From: Candidatus Poribacteria bacterium
Lineage (GTDB): Bacteria; Poribacteria; WGA-4E; WGA-3G
Length of the DNA stretch: 49,136 nt
Direction of reading: 5' to 3'
NCBI GenBank assembly: GCA_028821605.1
Contig: JAPPFM010000046.1
Span: forward strand, 1 to 49,136
Part shown: positions 1 to 8,535 of the stretch, piece by piece
Numbering within the stretch: position 1 is the first letter of the stretch
Layout of the letters: the number at the start of each line of letters is the position of its first letter
The notes under the pieces: model-generated
What the model saw: the letters and a program-made list of their open reading frames with translations, nothing else
Told to the model about the DNA's origin: nothing
The model's database searches: none
Made by a program: the position numbers and the translations under genes

Positions 1-35
1 AGCACATCCATGAAGCGAGAGATCGGATCGGTCAT
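1..35 (-). CDS. Possible 5' end of a leftward gene cut by the window edge
   Basis: An ATG on the minus strand (35..33) opens a frame reading MTDPISRFMDVL up to the window edge. There is no clear Shine-Dalgarno sequence before it and the fragment is too short to recognise. It is listed only because the frame is open and the neighbouring genes also run leftward. Confidence 0.2.
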   Translation of the reverse strand, partial: MTDPISRFMDV

Positions 36-160
36 TTTATCACACAGGTGTATCACCAAAAACGCCCCACTCGGCGTTAGGGTATTTGACACCTCTCGAA
101 TTTCAAAGACAAAACTTCTCTTAACTTTGCTAAATTTTGGTCTAAATAAACGGTAGCACT

Positions 161-919
161 TCACTCTGTGCTCTTTTGAACATGACTTTGAGTATGAATT
201 CTGTCTTCCAATTTGCTTTGAACCTTCTCCATTTGGGCCTGTGTCTTTGAATCATCTCTTGTTATTTGAACCCAAACCGAGAATTGCGGATCTATGTCTG
301 AAAGATTAAAGAAGTGGTGGATATCCTCCCAATAAGTAACACACAATGCTCCGAGATCTGATAACTCATCAGAAAGTTCAAGGGTAACGATGTCCAAGCC
401 AGTTTCTTCTGAAACGGTCTCCAATTCACCAAGCGATTGTTCAGAAATATCACGAGAAATAACTAAGACATAAACTTGAGGGTCTTGTAAATGTCTCTTC
501 ACTATATTGATATCTCTCACAATTTCTATATCCCTGGGCTTATTTCCTTCGCTGTAGTTCTTGACCTGTATTGATGCCTCATCTGTCAGGTTCCTAGCAT
601 CGCCTCTTGGTTGGTCGCCAGATATCGCAACAACAAAACGGACTTTGAGAAATGATGTTAGCAGTGTGGCAACGAGTTTTTCAAAGTCTACGGGTTTTAC
701 TGACTGGACGAGTTCTTTTAACTTTTGCCAACCCTGTTCAACTGCTTCAGCTTCGTCTGGCTGCAGATTTTGACGTGATTTGAGATTAACCTGAAATTCT
801 ACCTCGTGGGTTTCGTCCCAATAGTCAGCAAGGCTATGCGTATCCCAAAATTCACCTATCTCTTCTGGTGTTGCATCGGGAGGAGGCATTGGATCCCGTT
901 TTTTATCTTTGTCTTCCAT
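161..919 (-). CDS. BrnA/CopG-type antitoxin N-terminus fused to an Mrr-like PD-(D/E)XK domain
   Basis: 252 aa. Residues 10-46 (PMPPPDATPEEIGEFWDTHS, then DYWDE and EVEFQVNL) match the conserved N-terminal stretch of BrnA/CopG-like antitoxins, the part that normally binds BrnT. The ribbon-helix-helix DNA-binding part that should follow is absent. Residues 75-190 instead look like a restriction-endonuclease-like fold: FEKLV (E80), D107 in GDARN, and Q118-x-K120 in SIQVKNY, the spacing of Mrr-type D...QxK sites. The tail (about 225-252) is polar. The gene overlaps the upstream BrnT gene by 17 bp, with GAAGGA before its ATG, so the two are probably co-translated. The antitoxin match is clear. The nuclease-like assignment is inferred from motif spacing, and the domain may be degenerate. 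A leftward restriction enzyme gene lies just upstream of the pair. Confidence 0.65.
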   Translation of the reverse strand: MEDKDKKRDPMPPPDATPEEIGEFWDTHSLADYWDETHEVEFQVNLKSRQNLQPDEAEAVEQGWQKLKELVQSVKPVDFEKLVATLLTSFLKVRFVVAISGDQPRGDARNLTDEASIQVKNYSEGNKPRDIEIVRDINIVKRHLQDPQVYVLVISRDISEQSLGELETVSEETGLDIVTLELSDELSDLGALCVTYWEDIHHFFNLSDIDPQFSVWVQITRDDSKTQAQMEKVQSKLEDRIHTQSHVQKSTE

Positions 920-1190
920 AATTCCTTCGCTCCGTTCTGGTCATATCTCTTGCGCTGATAATCAACGCCCGGCGATTTGGTTTTTGAATGAAAAAAATGA
1001 TGAGATAGCGTCCCGCGTCTGTTTGTCCCATAGCCGAGTAAACATCTTCACCAGACCGATTGCCTTTAGAGACGAAACGAAAACGAGGACGATTGGTTAA
1101 GACTTCTTCAACTTCTGTTTTTGCTACACCATGCTTCGTCGCTAATTTATCAACAAATTGTTGCTGCCATATAATCTCATCAATCAGCAA
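903..1190 (-). CDS. brnT: BrnT family toxin
   Basis: 95 aa ribonuclease-type toxin of the BrnT family (RelE-like fold), which in known systems cleaves RNA and is neutralised by BrnA. Family hallmarks are the opening IDEIIWQQQFVDKLATKHGV, the central RPRFRF and GEDVY, the AMGQTDAGRYL strand, and the C-terminal ALIISARDMTRTERRNYGR. The start is TTG at 1190: it is preceded by GGAG with a 7-nt gap and the resulting N-terminus matches the family, while no upstream ATG fits. Toxin-first order is typical of brnTA. The downstream antitoxin gene overlaps by 17 bp. Such operons are usually repressed by the antitoxin; because the partner here has lost its usual DNA-binding region, that regulation is uncertain. 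Confidence 0.85.
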   Translation of the reverse strand: MLIDEIIWQQQFVDKLATKHGVAKTEVEEVLTNRPRFRFVSKGNRSGEDVYSAMGQTDAGRYLIIFFIQKPNRRALIISARDMTRTERRNYGRQR

Positions 1191-1315
1191 ATTTCCGCTC
1201 CGGTCCTGTATCAGTATTCTGGCGATTAGCTTGGTGCTTGTAGAGGTAAGTTTTCAGATTAAAATGCAGATTCGGGCGAATGTCACAAACTTTCCCGATT
1301 CTCTTTCCTTGCAGC

Positions 1316-1345
1316 ATTATATCATATCGTTTAGCGTCTTTGCAA
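1316..1345 (-). promoter_or_regulatory. Candidate sigma-70 promoter for the BrnT operon
   Basis: On the minus strand TTGCAA (1345..1340) is separated by 18 bp from a perfect TATAAT (1321..1316). It would give a leader of about 120 nt before the TTG start of the toxin gene. The -10 is good and the -35 is imperfect. Confidence 0.35.
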
Positions 1346-1365
1346 CATTTTGTTGATGTGATTTG

Positions 1366-1412
1366 TCTATAAACATGACACCCCTACGGGGCTAAAGAAA
1401 TGGGGGTATCCT
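1366..1412. repeat. Palindrome-bearing intergenic repeat-like segment
   Basis: Between the BrnT gene and the end of the restriction enzyme gene lies an AT-rich lead followed by CCCCTACGGGG, a short perfect hairpin, and a G-rich tail. It has the look of a dispersed palindromic element, but there is no second copy in this window, so the repeat status is inferred. The 274-bp gap holds no gene that I can support. Confidence 0.3.
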
Positions 1413-1464
1413 CAGCAAAGGGGTTGCGTAAGTCCTGAAAGTTACGGCACGCGGTGTATACCTA

Positions 1465-4400
1465 CTATAATGCAGGTAATCCGTTAACAATATCTACTGT
1501 TTCCAAACTAACCGTAATAACCTGTCCAATCAACCGGAGAATATACTCTGGATCTTCCTCGCGATTCGGGTTGTTGACGAGGCCGCTCCGTTTGTCCACC
1601 TTGACGCGATACTGATCCACAACCCATTCCAATGCTGAACGATTTCCCAACCGATACGCAAATGCCTCAGGTGGGATTCCCTCTAATGTGAGGAAGTCAT
1701 TGTATTTCAACTGCGTTTTGTCGTTGGAGAATTTCATTCGCTCCACACGCAGATTCACTTGCATCCCCGGTGTTTCAATCGGATTGAGTTTAGCGTATTC
1801 GGGTTGAGATTCGTAGTTGACGTGAAGTTCTGCTAACCGCGCCCCTGCCTTTACAAACCCCCAGAAGCCCTCGGCAAAAGGAATATGTGGTAAATCGCGC
1901 TTGAGGTTTTCTTGATACCGCTCGCGATAATCGGAATGATGCAGGAGACCGTAGGTATAGTGGAAAATGTCCCACTTGGTGATGGTGTCATCTTCGTAAT
2001 GCACTCGGAACTGTGTCAATGCCCAATCGGTGATGTTCTCGCGGCGGCTGGTGCCATCCTCATCGTAGGTATAGAATGGAAAGCACTGTGTCGGCGATCC
2101 AAAACCACCGGTCATGACATTCACAGGAATGCAATTACTCACTAAACAAGCGAACGGCCTTTCGGGAGTCATGTTGACACAGAGAATTCGATTTTCCCGT
2201 TCCGATTCAAGTGTGGGAAAAATGGAAGGAAATACATAAACGCGCTCATTCATTATCCTATCAAAAAACAGATTTGTTTTTGTAAACGGGCGGTAGATGG
2301 ACAGACGTAATTTTGATTCAGCAAATTCTGCAAGTTGTCCCGCTTTCAGTTTACGTTTTAAGTTTTCACTCCAACTGATTTTCTGTGGATCGGAATCGAC
2401 AAAATCATCAAGATTCACTCCCGCGTTGTTTTTTGGACCCATCCATTCAAGTGTTTGAGCATTGTAGAATTTTATCATCCGCTGAATGTTTTCAGTGAGA
2501 GAGTCTCTATCAAAGTTGTAAACCCAGGCATCTCGGTTCGTTGACACGCCGAGACTGTAGGTTTTAAAAAGCGTTCCCTCCGCATTACCTTTGATCGCCT
2601 TTGTTATCTTACTCCCCATAGGAATAAAGGTGTCAAAATCGGCATGGAGACCTCCGGTGAGCCATGTATACCGCTTATCAGGTGTCAGTTTTTGCCAATC
2701 CAAATTACCAACATGCTGGTTTTCGTCCAGAAACGTGAAGGTACGCGCTTTACTCACGTCCACCGTTTCATCGTTATAGAAGATACGCGCTGGAGATATC
2801 TCCCCACTTCGTTTTGACTTTACGAGGAAATTGACACTCACACCGACCTGAATGCCGAATACATTGGAATCTCCGGGCTGTCCCTTACGAACATTCCCAC
2901 CTAAATTCAAAATATAGAGCGTGTTAAACTCTTCGGCGAGGTGTCTCCGCATGCCATCAAACATTTGCCCGTCAATAAAACTGTTGTTCGTCACAAATGC
3001 GACAATCCCCTCATCGCTAAGTTTATCCATTGCCCATCGGAACGCCTTGACATAAGGGTCGTAGAGTTTATTTTTCGACTGTGCATTAGAGTCAGCGGCA
3101 AATGTGTTTCGCACCCGCGAATCCACTGCTGTATGTGGTCGATTCCTATTATTATCGTTCTCGTTAGTTTGCCTTGCATTGTAGGGCGGATTGCCGATAA
3201 CAACGAACATCGGTGTCTCTCTCTGCTCCTCAACCCGCAGCGTGTTCTCTGGTGTGAAATAGGAGAACTGCCCGGTTTGGTGGGGCGCGTCCATTAAATC
3301 CACCGTATCAAACGTATCCACAAAGCAGATATGAGGGAAGGGCTCATAGCTGTCGGTTCTCTCAAAATAGGCGTGTTCAATGTTTAGATTTGCGATGTAA
3401 TAGGGGAGCAGCATCACCTCATTGCAGTGCAATTCCTCGCGGTATTTCTGTGGCAGCCGCCTGCCCTGAATCTCTTGCATGAGCCGGACGATGAAGTTGC
3501 CGGTGCCGACGAACGGATCGATGATGTGAACGCCCATATCCGAGAGTGAGCGTCCGAACTCGGTTTTGAGAATGTGCTCAACGCTTTTCACCATGAAATC
3601 CACGATTGGCTGCGGTGTATAGACGATGCCGTGTGTATCGGCAACCTTTACCGAAAAACCTTGAAAGAACTGCTCGTAGACGGTGTTCAAAAAATCCTGT
3701 TTCTGTGAAAAATCCGTGATTGCTGCGGCGGTTTTCTCAATCGCAACGTAAAACGGATTCAAAGGACGGAGAAATTCAGAACGGCTCGGGGAACGACGCG
3801 TAAGGATGTGGATTACCTTCTCAATCTCTTGGGCGATGATGTTCCTATTCGTGAAATCGGGATTGTCAAATACGGTGCGGAAGATCCGCTCGGTGAGCAA
3901 ATGCTGGATGAGCATTTCCTCAACCTGTGCCTCGGTGAGGTTCGGGTCGATGGATGCTTTGCATTGCTGATGGAAACTCTGGAAGGCTTGCAGGAAGGCT
4001 GGATTGTCTTGCATCTCGGTTTGGATACGCTTTGCGACACCGCGTCCCAGCACAGGTACCTTCTCCCGAAATTCTTCCACCGCAGCATACCAATCAACGA
4101 TGTTCTCCTCCTGATACCCAAAGAAGGTTTCAAAGAGATTGATAAGATTCTTTGGATCCGTCAGATCACAATCAAGACGGAGGTGACCGTTCTGATAGAG
4201 GAGGGCGCGATTCGGCGATTGAATGATGATATTTTTAAAAGGATAACCCGCTTCCGATTTCCGCTGTGCTTCGGTGGGAAGATCGTCTTGTGTATCTTTT
4301 GCTTCCCAATGTCCGTGTAGCAAACCGAAGGCATCGACAATTTCACCATCAAGTCGGATACGTTTGTTTGTTTTCGTGTAGCGTGTCTTTTCACAGACGA

Positions 4401-4557
4401 GGATGAGGTTTACCTGTCGGCAATAGTGCTGGAGGAGATTTTGGAATGCGATTCGGACTGCGCCTTCGTGTTCCGCGCCGATTTTCTCGTATTCTTTGAG
4501 TTCAGTGTAATAGTTTTTGATGGGTTTGTGTGTCGGTTTGATATTAAGTGTCGGCAT
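1465..4557 (-). CDS. Type ISP/IIG-like restriction-modification enzyme (nuclease + N6-adenine methylase)
   Basis: 1030 aa single-chain enzyme. The N-terminal nuclease region has D70-G71, D75 and E85-A-K87 (in WEAKD), a PD-(D/E)XK arrangement. An alpha-helical linker follows (about 130-330). The amino-methylase core has motif I IDPFVGTGNF near residue 349 and the catalytic motif IV NPPY near 456, as in N6-adenine methyltransferases. The last 400 residues resemble the target-recognition region of type ISP enzymes such as LlaBIII. Unlike LlaBIII (about 1570 aa) there is no helicase between nuclease and methylase, so cleavage more like a type IIG enzyme is expected. All core motifs are intact, so it is probably active. 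It should both methylate and cut, and needs no partner gene. It is followed downstream by the BrnT/antitoxin-nuclease pair on the same strand, which suggests a small defence cluster. Confidence 0.85.
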   Translation of the reverse strand: MPTLNIKPTHKPIKNYYTELKEYEKIGAEHEGAVRIAFQNLLQHYCRQVNLILVCEKTRYTKTNKRIRLDGEIVDAFGLLHGHWEAKDTQDDLPTEAQRKSEAGYPFKNIIIQSPNRALLYQNGHLRLDCDLTDPKNLINLFETFFGYQEENIVDWYAAVEEFREKVPVLGRGVAKRIQTEMQDNPAFLQAFQSFHQQCKASIDPNLTEAQVEEMLIQHLLTERIFRTVFDNPDFTNRNIIAQEIEKVIHILTRRSPSRSEFLRPLNPFYVAIEKTAAAITDFSQKQDFLNTVYEQFFQGFSVKVADTHGIVYTPQPIVDFMVKSVEHILKTEFGRSLSDMGVHIIDPFVGTGNFIVRLMQEIQGRRLPQKYREELHCNEVMLLPYYIANLNIEHAYFERTDSYEPFPHICFVDTFDTVDLMDAPHQTGQFSYFTPENTLRVEEQRETPMFVVIGNPPYNARQTNENDNNRNRPHTAVDSRVRNTFAADSNAQSKNKLYDPYVKAFRWAMDKLSDEGIVAFVTNNSFIDGQMFDGMRRHLAEEFNTLYILNLGGNVRKGQPGDSNVFGIQVGVSVNFLVKSKRSGEISPARIFYNDETVDVSKARTFTFLDENQHVGNLDWQKLTPDKRYTWLTGGLHADFDTFIPMGSKITKAIKGNAEGTLFKTYSLGVSTNRDAWVYNFDRDSLTENIQRMIKFYNAQTLEWMGPKNNAGVNLDDFVDSDPQKISWSENLKRKLKAGQLAEFAESKLRLSIYRPFTKTNLFFDRIMNERVYVFPSIFPTLESERENRILCVNMTPERPFACLVSNCIPVNVMTGGFGSPTQCFPFYTYDEDGTSRRENITDWALTQFRVHYEDDTITKWDIFHYTYGLLHHSDYRERYQENLKRDLPHIPFAEGFWGFVKAGARLAELHVNYESQPEYAKLNPIETPGMQVNLRVERMKFSNDKTQLKYNDFLTLEGIPPEAFAYRLGNRSALEWVVDQYRVKVDKRSGLVNNPNREEDPEYILRLIGQVITVSLETVDIVNGLPAL

Positions 4558-4588
4558 GGCGTTTCCCGTGTAAAGTTAGCAATCAGGT

Positions 4589-4731
4589 TTATAGTAAAAC
4601 CCGTAATTACTTATCCATCAACGAAGGGCGAGGATACTACGAAGAAATACCCAAGCAAAAACACCCTCACCAGCGGTGGTGGGCTTTTGTTGCTTGACGA
4701 ACTGTAAATATATTTTCGAGTTTTACTATAA
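4589..4731. repeat. 143-bp MITE-like element with 15-bp terminal inverted repeats
   Basis: TTATAGTAAAACCCG at 4589-4603 is repeated in inverse orientation as CGAGTTTTACTATAA at 4717-4731, 14 of 15 positions matching. The interior has a GC-rich hairpin (CACCAGCGGTGGTG at 4668-4681) and a 17-nt core shared with two other hairpins in the window (4644-4660). It has no coding capacity. It fills most of the gap between the Ldh gene and the restriction enzyme gene and would lie in the restriction gene's leader. Confidence 0.55.
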
Positions 4732-4741
4732 GACAATGCCA

Positions 4742-4771
4742 ATTATACACGGATACAGGGCGCGATAGCAA
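4742..4771 (-). promoter_or_regulatory. Candidate promoter for the restriction-modification gene
   Basis: Minus strand TTGCTA (4771..4766), 18-bp spacer, TATAAT (4747..4742). Transcription would begin near 4735 and run through the MITE-like element before the ATG at 4557. The -10 is perfect and the -35 is only fair. Confidence 0.35.
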
Positions 4772-4778
4772 GGAAAAA

Positions 4779-5849
4779 TCACTGTCGGCTCCATGGGATT
4801 TCAACGCCTAACTCATCGGCAAGTTTCTCAATCTCATGCAACGGTTCCTTGTGAAGCGGAATCCCGTTTGCGAGACGTTCCTGCGTCAACTCCCATTCAA
4901 TCTCGCCGGGCAGGGTGACGCGCGTAAATCCACTACGTGGTGTGGCTTGACGAGTCATCTGAATCTGTCGGTCGATTTCAGCCTTGAATTCCACAATAGA
5001 GGTGAAATTGGCAATGTTGATAGCGAGGAAAAAATGTGCCGACGTGCGTTTCTCTGGTGGTGCATCCCCGGGCTGATAGTGCTTATTGATGCCCATCAGT
5101 CCACCACTCAAAGGACCGCATAAAACATCCATCACGATTGCGAGGGCGGAACCTTTGGGACCTGCAGCAGGTAAAATCGCCGCCACTTTCGATGGGTCCT
5201 CGGTTTCATTGCCATCTGCGTCCAGTCCCCATCCCAACGGAATTTTTTCCTGATATAATCTTGCAGTCCCAATCCGTCCAGCGGCAGCAGCACCGCACGC
5301 CATATCCAACACGATGGGTGGTTCTTCACCCGCAGGGATGGCATACGAGAAGGCATTGTTTCCAATCGAAGTGCTTCTGGCACCGTGGACAGCGACATTC
5401 ACACCGAGTCCATTGGTCGTTGCAAAACCGATCATATCGCGTGCCATGGCTCGCATCGCATGGCTGGAGGCAGCCCCGAAGTGATTACTGTTCCGAACGA
5501 CAGCCAATCCAATTGAAGCCGACCTTGCCTTTTCAATGGCAATGTTCATTGCACGAACACCGACAAGATGTCCCAATCCTCGGTTGCCATCCAATAGGAC
5601 AGATGCTGGGTTGTCTTCAAGCCGCTGGAGCTCCGGTGTCGGATTTATATTGCCGTTAATGATGCCTCGGACATAACCGGGCACGGCACGTGTCGCATGC
5701 GAATGAACACCCCGTAAATCCATCAGTACCTGCATTTCCGAGACGGTATCTGCATCTGATTGCGCAACACCCACCTCTTGGTAAAGCTGGCTACACACAC
5801 TTTGTAATTCTGCTGCGTTAACAATTGCTTCTTGTTCGTGTCGATTCAT
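4779..5849 (-). CDS. Ldh family oxidoreductase (malate/L-sulfolactate/ureidoglycolate dehydrogenase type)
   Basis: 356 aa NAD(P)-dependent 2-hydroxyacid dehydrogenase of the Ldh_2 family, which is unrelated to classical lactate dehydrogenase. Typical stretches are DLRGVHSHATRAVPGY near residues 45-60, the active-site NSNHFGAASSHA near 120, and LDMACGAAA plus the GPKGSAL loop in the C-terminal half. The length is normal. An open frame extends 86 codons further upstream, but the family start is the ATG at 5849, preceded by AGGGGGA at a good distance; upstream sequence does not resemble the family. Substrate cannot be read from sequence: members oxidise malate, sulfolactate, ureidoglycolate or sugar acids. 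It is divergent from the DUF1592 gene. Confidence 0.85.
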   Translation of the reverse strand: MNRHEQEAIVNAAELQSVCSQLYQEVGVAQSDADTVSEMQVLMDLRGVHSHATRAVPGYVRGIINGNINPTPELQRLEDNPASVLLDGNRGLGHLVGVRAMNIAIEKARSASIGLAVVRNSNHFGAASSHAMRAMARDMIGFATTNGLGVNVAVHGARSTSIGNNAFSYAIPAGEEPPIVLDMACGAAAAGRIGTARLYQEKIPLGWGLDADGNETEDPSKVAAILPAAGPKGSALAIVMDVLCGPLSGGLMGINKHYQPGDAPPEKRTSAHFFLAINIANFTSIVEFKAEIDRQIQMTRQATPRSGFTRVTLPGEIEWELTQERLANGIPLHKEPLHEIEKLADELGVEIPWSRQ

Positions 5850-5992
5850 GATTATGGGTCCCCCTACAGCATTTTCAAGTTGCCCGAATTGGAAGGACAA
5901 GTATACAATTGCCACTATTTTAGCAAAACTAATCTTAAAGCGCAAATTTTGTTCGGGAAACCACATAGGCTGGCATTTAACGGACTTTTTAC

Positions 5993-6022
5993 TTGACTTC
6001 ACACCTCCCGCTGTGATATTAT
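5993..6022 (+). promoter_or_regulatory. Candidate promoter for the DUF1592 gene
   Basis: TTGACT at 5993, 18-bp spacer, TATTAT at 6017-6022, about 70 nt before the ATG chosen at 6094. Five of six bases match at both boxes. This supports the downstream start rather than the longer frame that begins inside the Ldh gene. Confidence 0.45.
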
Positions 6023-6093
6023 TACTACATAAGTTAAGCGCAACATTGTCGATAAGAACGCAGACTCCAATTCTGCCCTTGGCGAGCATATCA

Positions 6094-8535
6094 ATGATTT
6101 TACCCAATTACACCTCACAACGCATTTGCCTGATTTTGGTGTTAGTGTTTGTTGCCTTCACCGCCAACCCGGGTAAAGAGACAATCTCTGGCTTCTCGCA
6201 AGAGGCGATTCCATTTTTAAAACAGCACTGCTTCAGCTGCCATGCTGGCGATCAGCCCGCTGCTGAACTTGCGCTCGATTCATTTACAGACGACCTTTCG
6301 TTGATTGAGAATCGTGATGTTTGGGAACGCGTCTTAGACATGCTAACGACAGGTCAAATGCCACCATCAGATAGCGATCAACCCTCGATGGAAGCGTCGG
6401 AGTCGTTTGTTCAATACATTGAAAGTGTCTTTGAGCACGCGGATCGCACGGCTAAACCGGATCCAGGTCGAGTAACGGTTCGCAGGCTCAATAGAGTCGA
6501 ATACAAAAATACTGTCCGAGACCTGCTCGGTGCTGATTTCGATCCGACCGAAAATTTTCCGGCGGATGATGTCGGACACGGATTCGATAACATCGGCGAT
6601 GTACTGACGATGTCGCCGCTCCTGATGGAACGCTACCTTGAAGCGGCAGAAGCCATCACTACTCGTGTAATTTCAGCAGAGCCACCACCGCCATTAAAAC
6701 GCTATCAGAGAGGCAGCCGCCTCCATCCACACCACGATGATGTTCCTGACGAACGCTTCCGTATACTTGATCCAACCGCCACAGAGACGTGGAAATCAGG
6801 CCCCTTTACAACGGGCGCAACATATTTCAATATGTTCCCTGATGAAGAGGTCATCTACAAGTCAACACTTTATGCCGAAACTGAAAGTGAGACACCCGTT
6901 GAAGTCGCTCTATTCGTTCAAGGTGAGGAGCTCGAGGAAGTCTCTTCACCAGATGAATTGGCACGTTTAGTAGGCATTGATCCTACATTAGACAACAAGA
7001 TTAAGATTTTAAAGACTTTTGAGATTACCGCCCGCGACTCAAAAAAGACACAGACGATTGAGGTACTTGTTACCGGAATCCCGCACATTCAACACGCTGG
7101 GATTGCGATGGTTAAGCCTGCTGACGGTGTCCCGAACGCTAAACTCCAGATCCGTACACTCTGGGCGGAAGGTCCATTGGATACCCGTCCCGACACCCAA
7201 CTTGAAATCTTGGCGTGCACACCGGATATCCCGCAAATAGAACAGACGCGTGAAGTGTTGACCCGTCTGCTTCGCCGTGGGTATCGTCGTCCACCGACTG
7301 AAACCGAAGTAGAACAACTCGTGCAATTTGTAGAATCAATCCAGACCGACGGTGCGAAATGGGAAGCAGCGATTCAGCAGGCGATCAAAGTCATCCTCTG
7401 TTCGCCGAAGTTTCTATTTCGGTTGGAGTTAGATGACCGTCCGCAAAGTCCGGATCCATACCCGATTGATGAGTTCCAACTCGCATCGCGACTCTCCTAT
7501 TTCTTGTGGAGCAGTATGCCGGATGATGAACTCTTTGAACTCGCAGAGAAAAATCAACTGACTGACAATCTTGAAGCACAAGTTAAACGGATGTTGGCGG
7601 ACCCAAAAGCGACGGAATTGGCACGCGATTTTGGATCTCAATGGCTACAAATACAACGCCTCGCAACAGTTACCCCTGATCGTGAACGCTTTCCGACCTT
7701 CGGTCGTAGGTTGCGAGCCGCGATGTTGAAAGAAACAGAGTTCTTTCTGGAATCAATCTTTCGTGAGGATCAGAGCATCCTCAACCTGCTTGACGCAGAT
7801 TATACTTTCCTCAACCAAGAATTGGCAAACCATTACGGCATTACGGATACACAAGGAAACTGGATGGGACAGAAAAAAACTGTCCTTGGTGGTGAAGCGA
7901 TTAAAGGCAGAGAGTTTCGGCGCGTTGCGTTGCAAGGTGCTTCACGCGGTGGTATACTTACCCATGCCAGCGTCTTGACGGTGACCTCTAACCCAACTCG
8001 CACCTCACCGGTAAAAAGAGGACGTTGGGTTTTGGAACAGCTTCTCGGTTCACCGCCACCGCCACCGCCACCAGATGTCCCAGAATTGGAAGAAGACCAT
8101 GAAACTATTACCGGCACTACCTTGCGAGAACGCCTTGAGCAACACCGAGAGGATCCAGCGTGTGCCAACTGCCACGCCAAAATGGACCCAATCGGTTTCG
8201 CACTCGAAAATTATAATGCAATCGGGGCATATCGAACCAAAGATGGCGAATTGGAGATTGATGCAACTGCAGAATTACCAGATGGAACAACATTTCACGG
8301 TATAGCAGACCTGAAACAAATTCTCAAAGACAAAAAACAACACTTTGCACGCTGCCTAACGGAGAAAATGTTAACTTACGCTTTAGGTAGAGGTTTGGAA
8401 TACTACGACCGACCAACCGTTGAACATATCGTTGCGCAACTTGAACCCAAAGGATACAGAAGCACCGTACTAATTACGGAAATCGTCAAGAGTGATCCAT
8501 TCCGCTTGCGACGTGGCACAAAGGACGAATTATGA
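6094..8535 (+). CDS. DUF1587/1592/1588/1585 protein with two heme-c motifs (planctomycete cytochrome type)
   Basis: 813 aa from ATG 6094; an open frame reaches 5848 but overlaps the divergent Ldh gene. The order is: N-terminal membrane anchor or signal (residues 11-24), PSCyt1-type heme motif CFSCH (46-50), DUF1587 (RRLNRVEYKNTVRDLLG), a carbohydrate-binding-like middle, DUF1595 (RRGYRRPPTE), DUF1592 (LSYFLWSSMPDDELFELA), DUF1588 (RGGILTHASVLTVTSNPTRT), a run of seven prolines, a second heme motif CANCH (690-694), and C-terminal DUF1585 (KMLTYALGRGLEYYDRPTVE). Families with this architecture are periplasmic and usually sit next to a DUF1552 protein. Their biochemical role is not established, and electron transfer coupled to polymer turnover is inference. 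The DUF1552 partner here is 3 kb downstream. The stop overlaps the next start (ATGA). Confidence 0.85.
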   Translation: MILPNYTSQRICLILVLVFVAFTANPGKETISGFSQEAIPFLKQHCFSCHAGDQPAAELALDSFTDDLSLIENRDVWERVLDMLTTGQMPPSDSDQPSMEASESFVQYIESVFEHADRTAKPDPGRVTVRRLNRVEYKNTVRDLLGADFDPTENFPADDVGHGFDNIGDVLTMSPLLMERYLEAAEAITTRVISAEPPPPLKRYQRGSRLHPHHDDVPDERFRILDPTATETWKSGPFTTGATYFNMFPDEEVIYKSTLYAETESETPVEVALFVQGEELEEVSSPDELARLVGIDPTLDNKIKILKTFEITARDSKKTQTIEVLVTGIPHIQHAGIAMVKPADGVPNAKLQIRTLWAEGPLDTRPDTQLEILACTPDIPQIEQTREVLTRLLRRGYRRPPTETEVEQLVQFVESIQTDGAKWEAAIQQAIKVILCSPKFLFRLELDDRPQSPDPYPIDEFQLASRLSYFLWSSMPDDELFELAEKNQLTDNLEAQVKRMLADPKATELARDFGSQWLQIQRLATVTPDRERFPTFGRRLRAAMLKETEFFLESIFREDQSILNLLDADYTFLNQELANHYGITDTQGNWMGQKKTVLGGEAIKGREFRRVALQGASRGGILTHASVLTVTSNPTRTSPVKRGRWVLEQLLGSPPPPPPPDVPELEEDHETITGTTLRERLEQHREDPACANCHAKMDPIGFALENYNAIGAYRTKDGELEIDATAELPDGTTFHGIADLKQILKDKKQHFARCLTEKMLTYALGRGLEYYDRPTVEHIVAQLEPKGYRSTVLITEIVKSDPFRLRRGTKDEL

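Noticed and set aside
1060-1356. 98-codon rightward frame
   Set aside because: Antisense to the BrnT gene and its promoter region.
3808-4320. 170-codon rightward frame inside the restriction enzyme gene
   Set aside because: Antisense shadow of a strongly conserved coding sequence.
5848-6093. Upstream extension of the DUF1592 frame
   Set aside because: Overlaps the divergent Ldh start, precedes a good promoter, and the signal segment begins at 6094.
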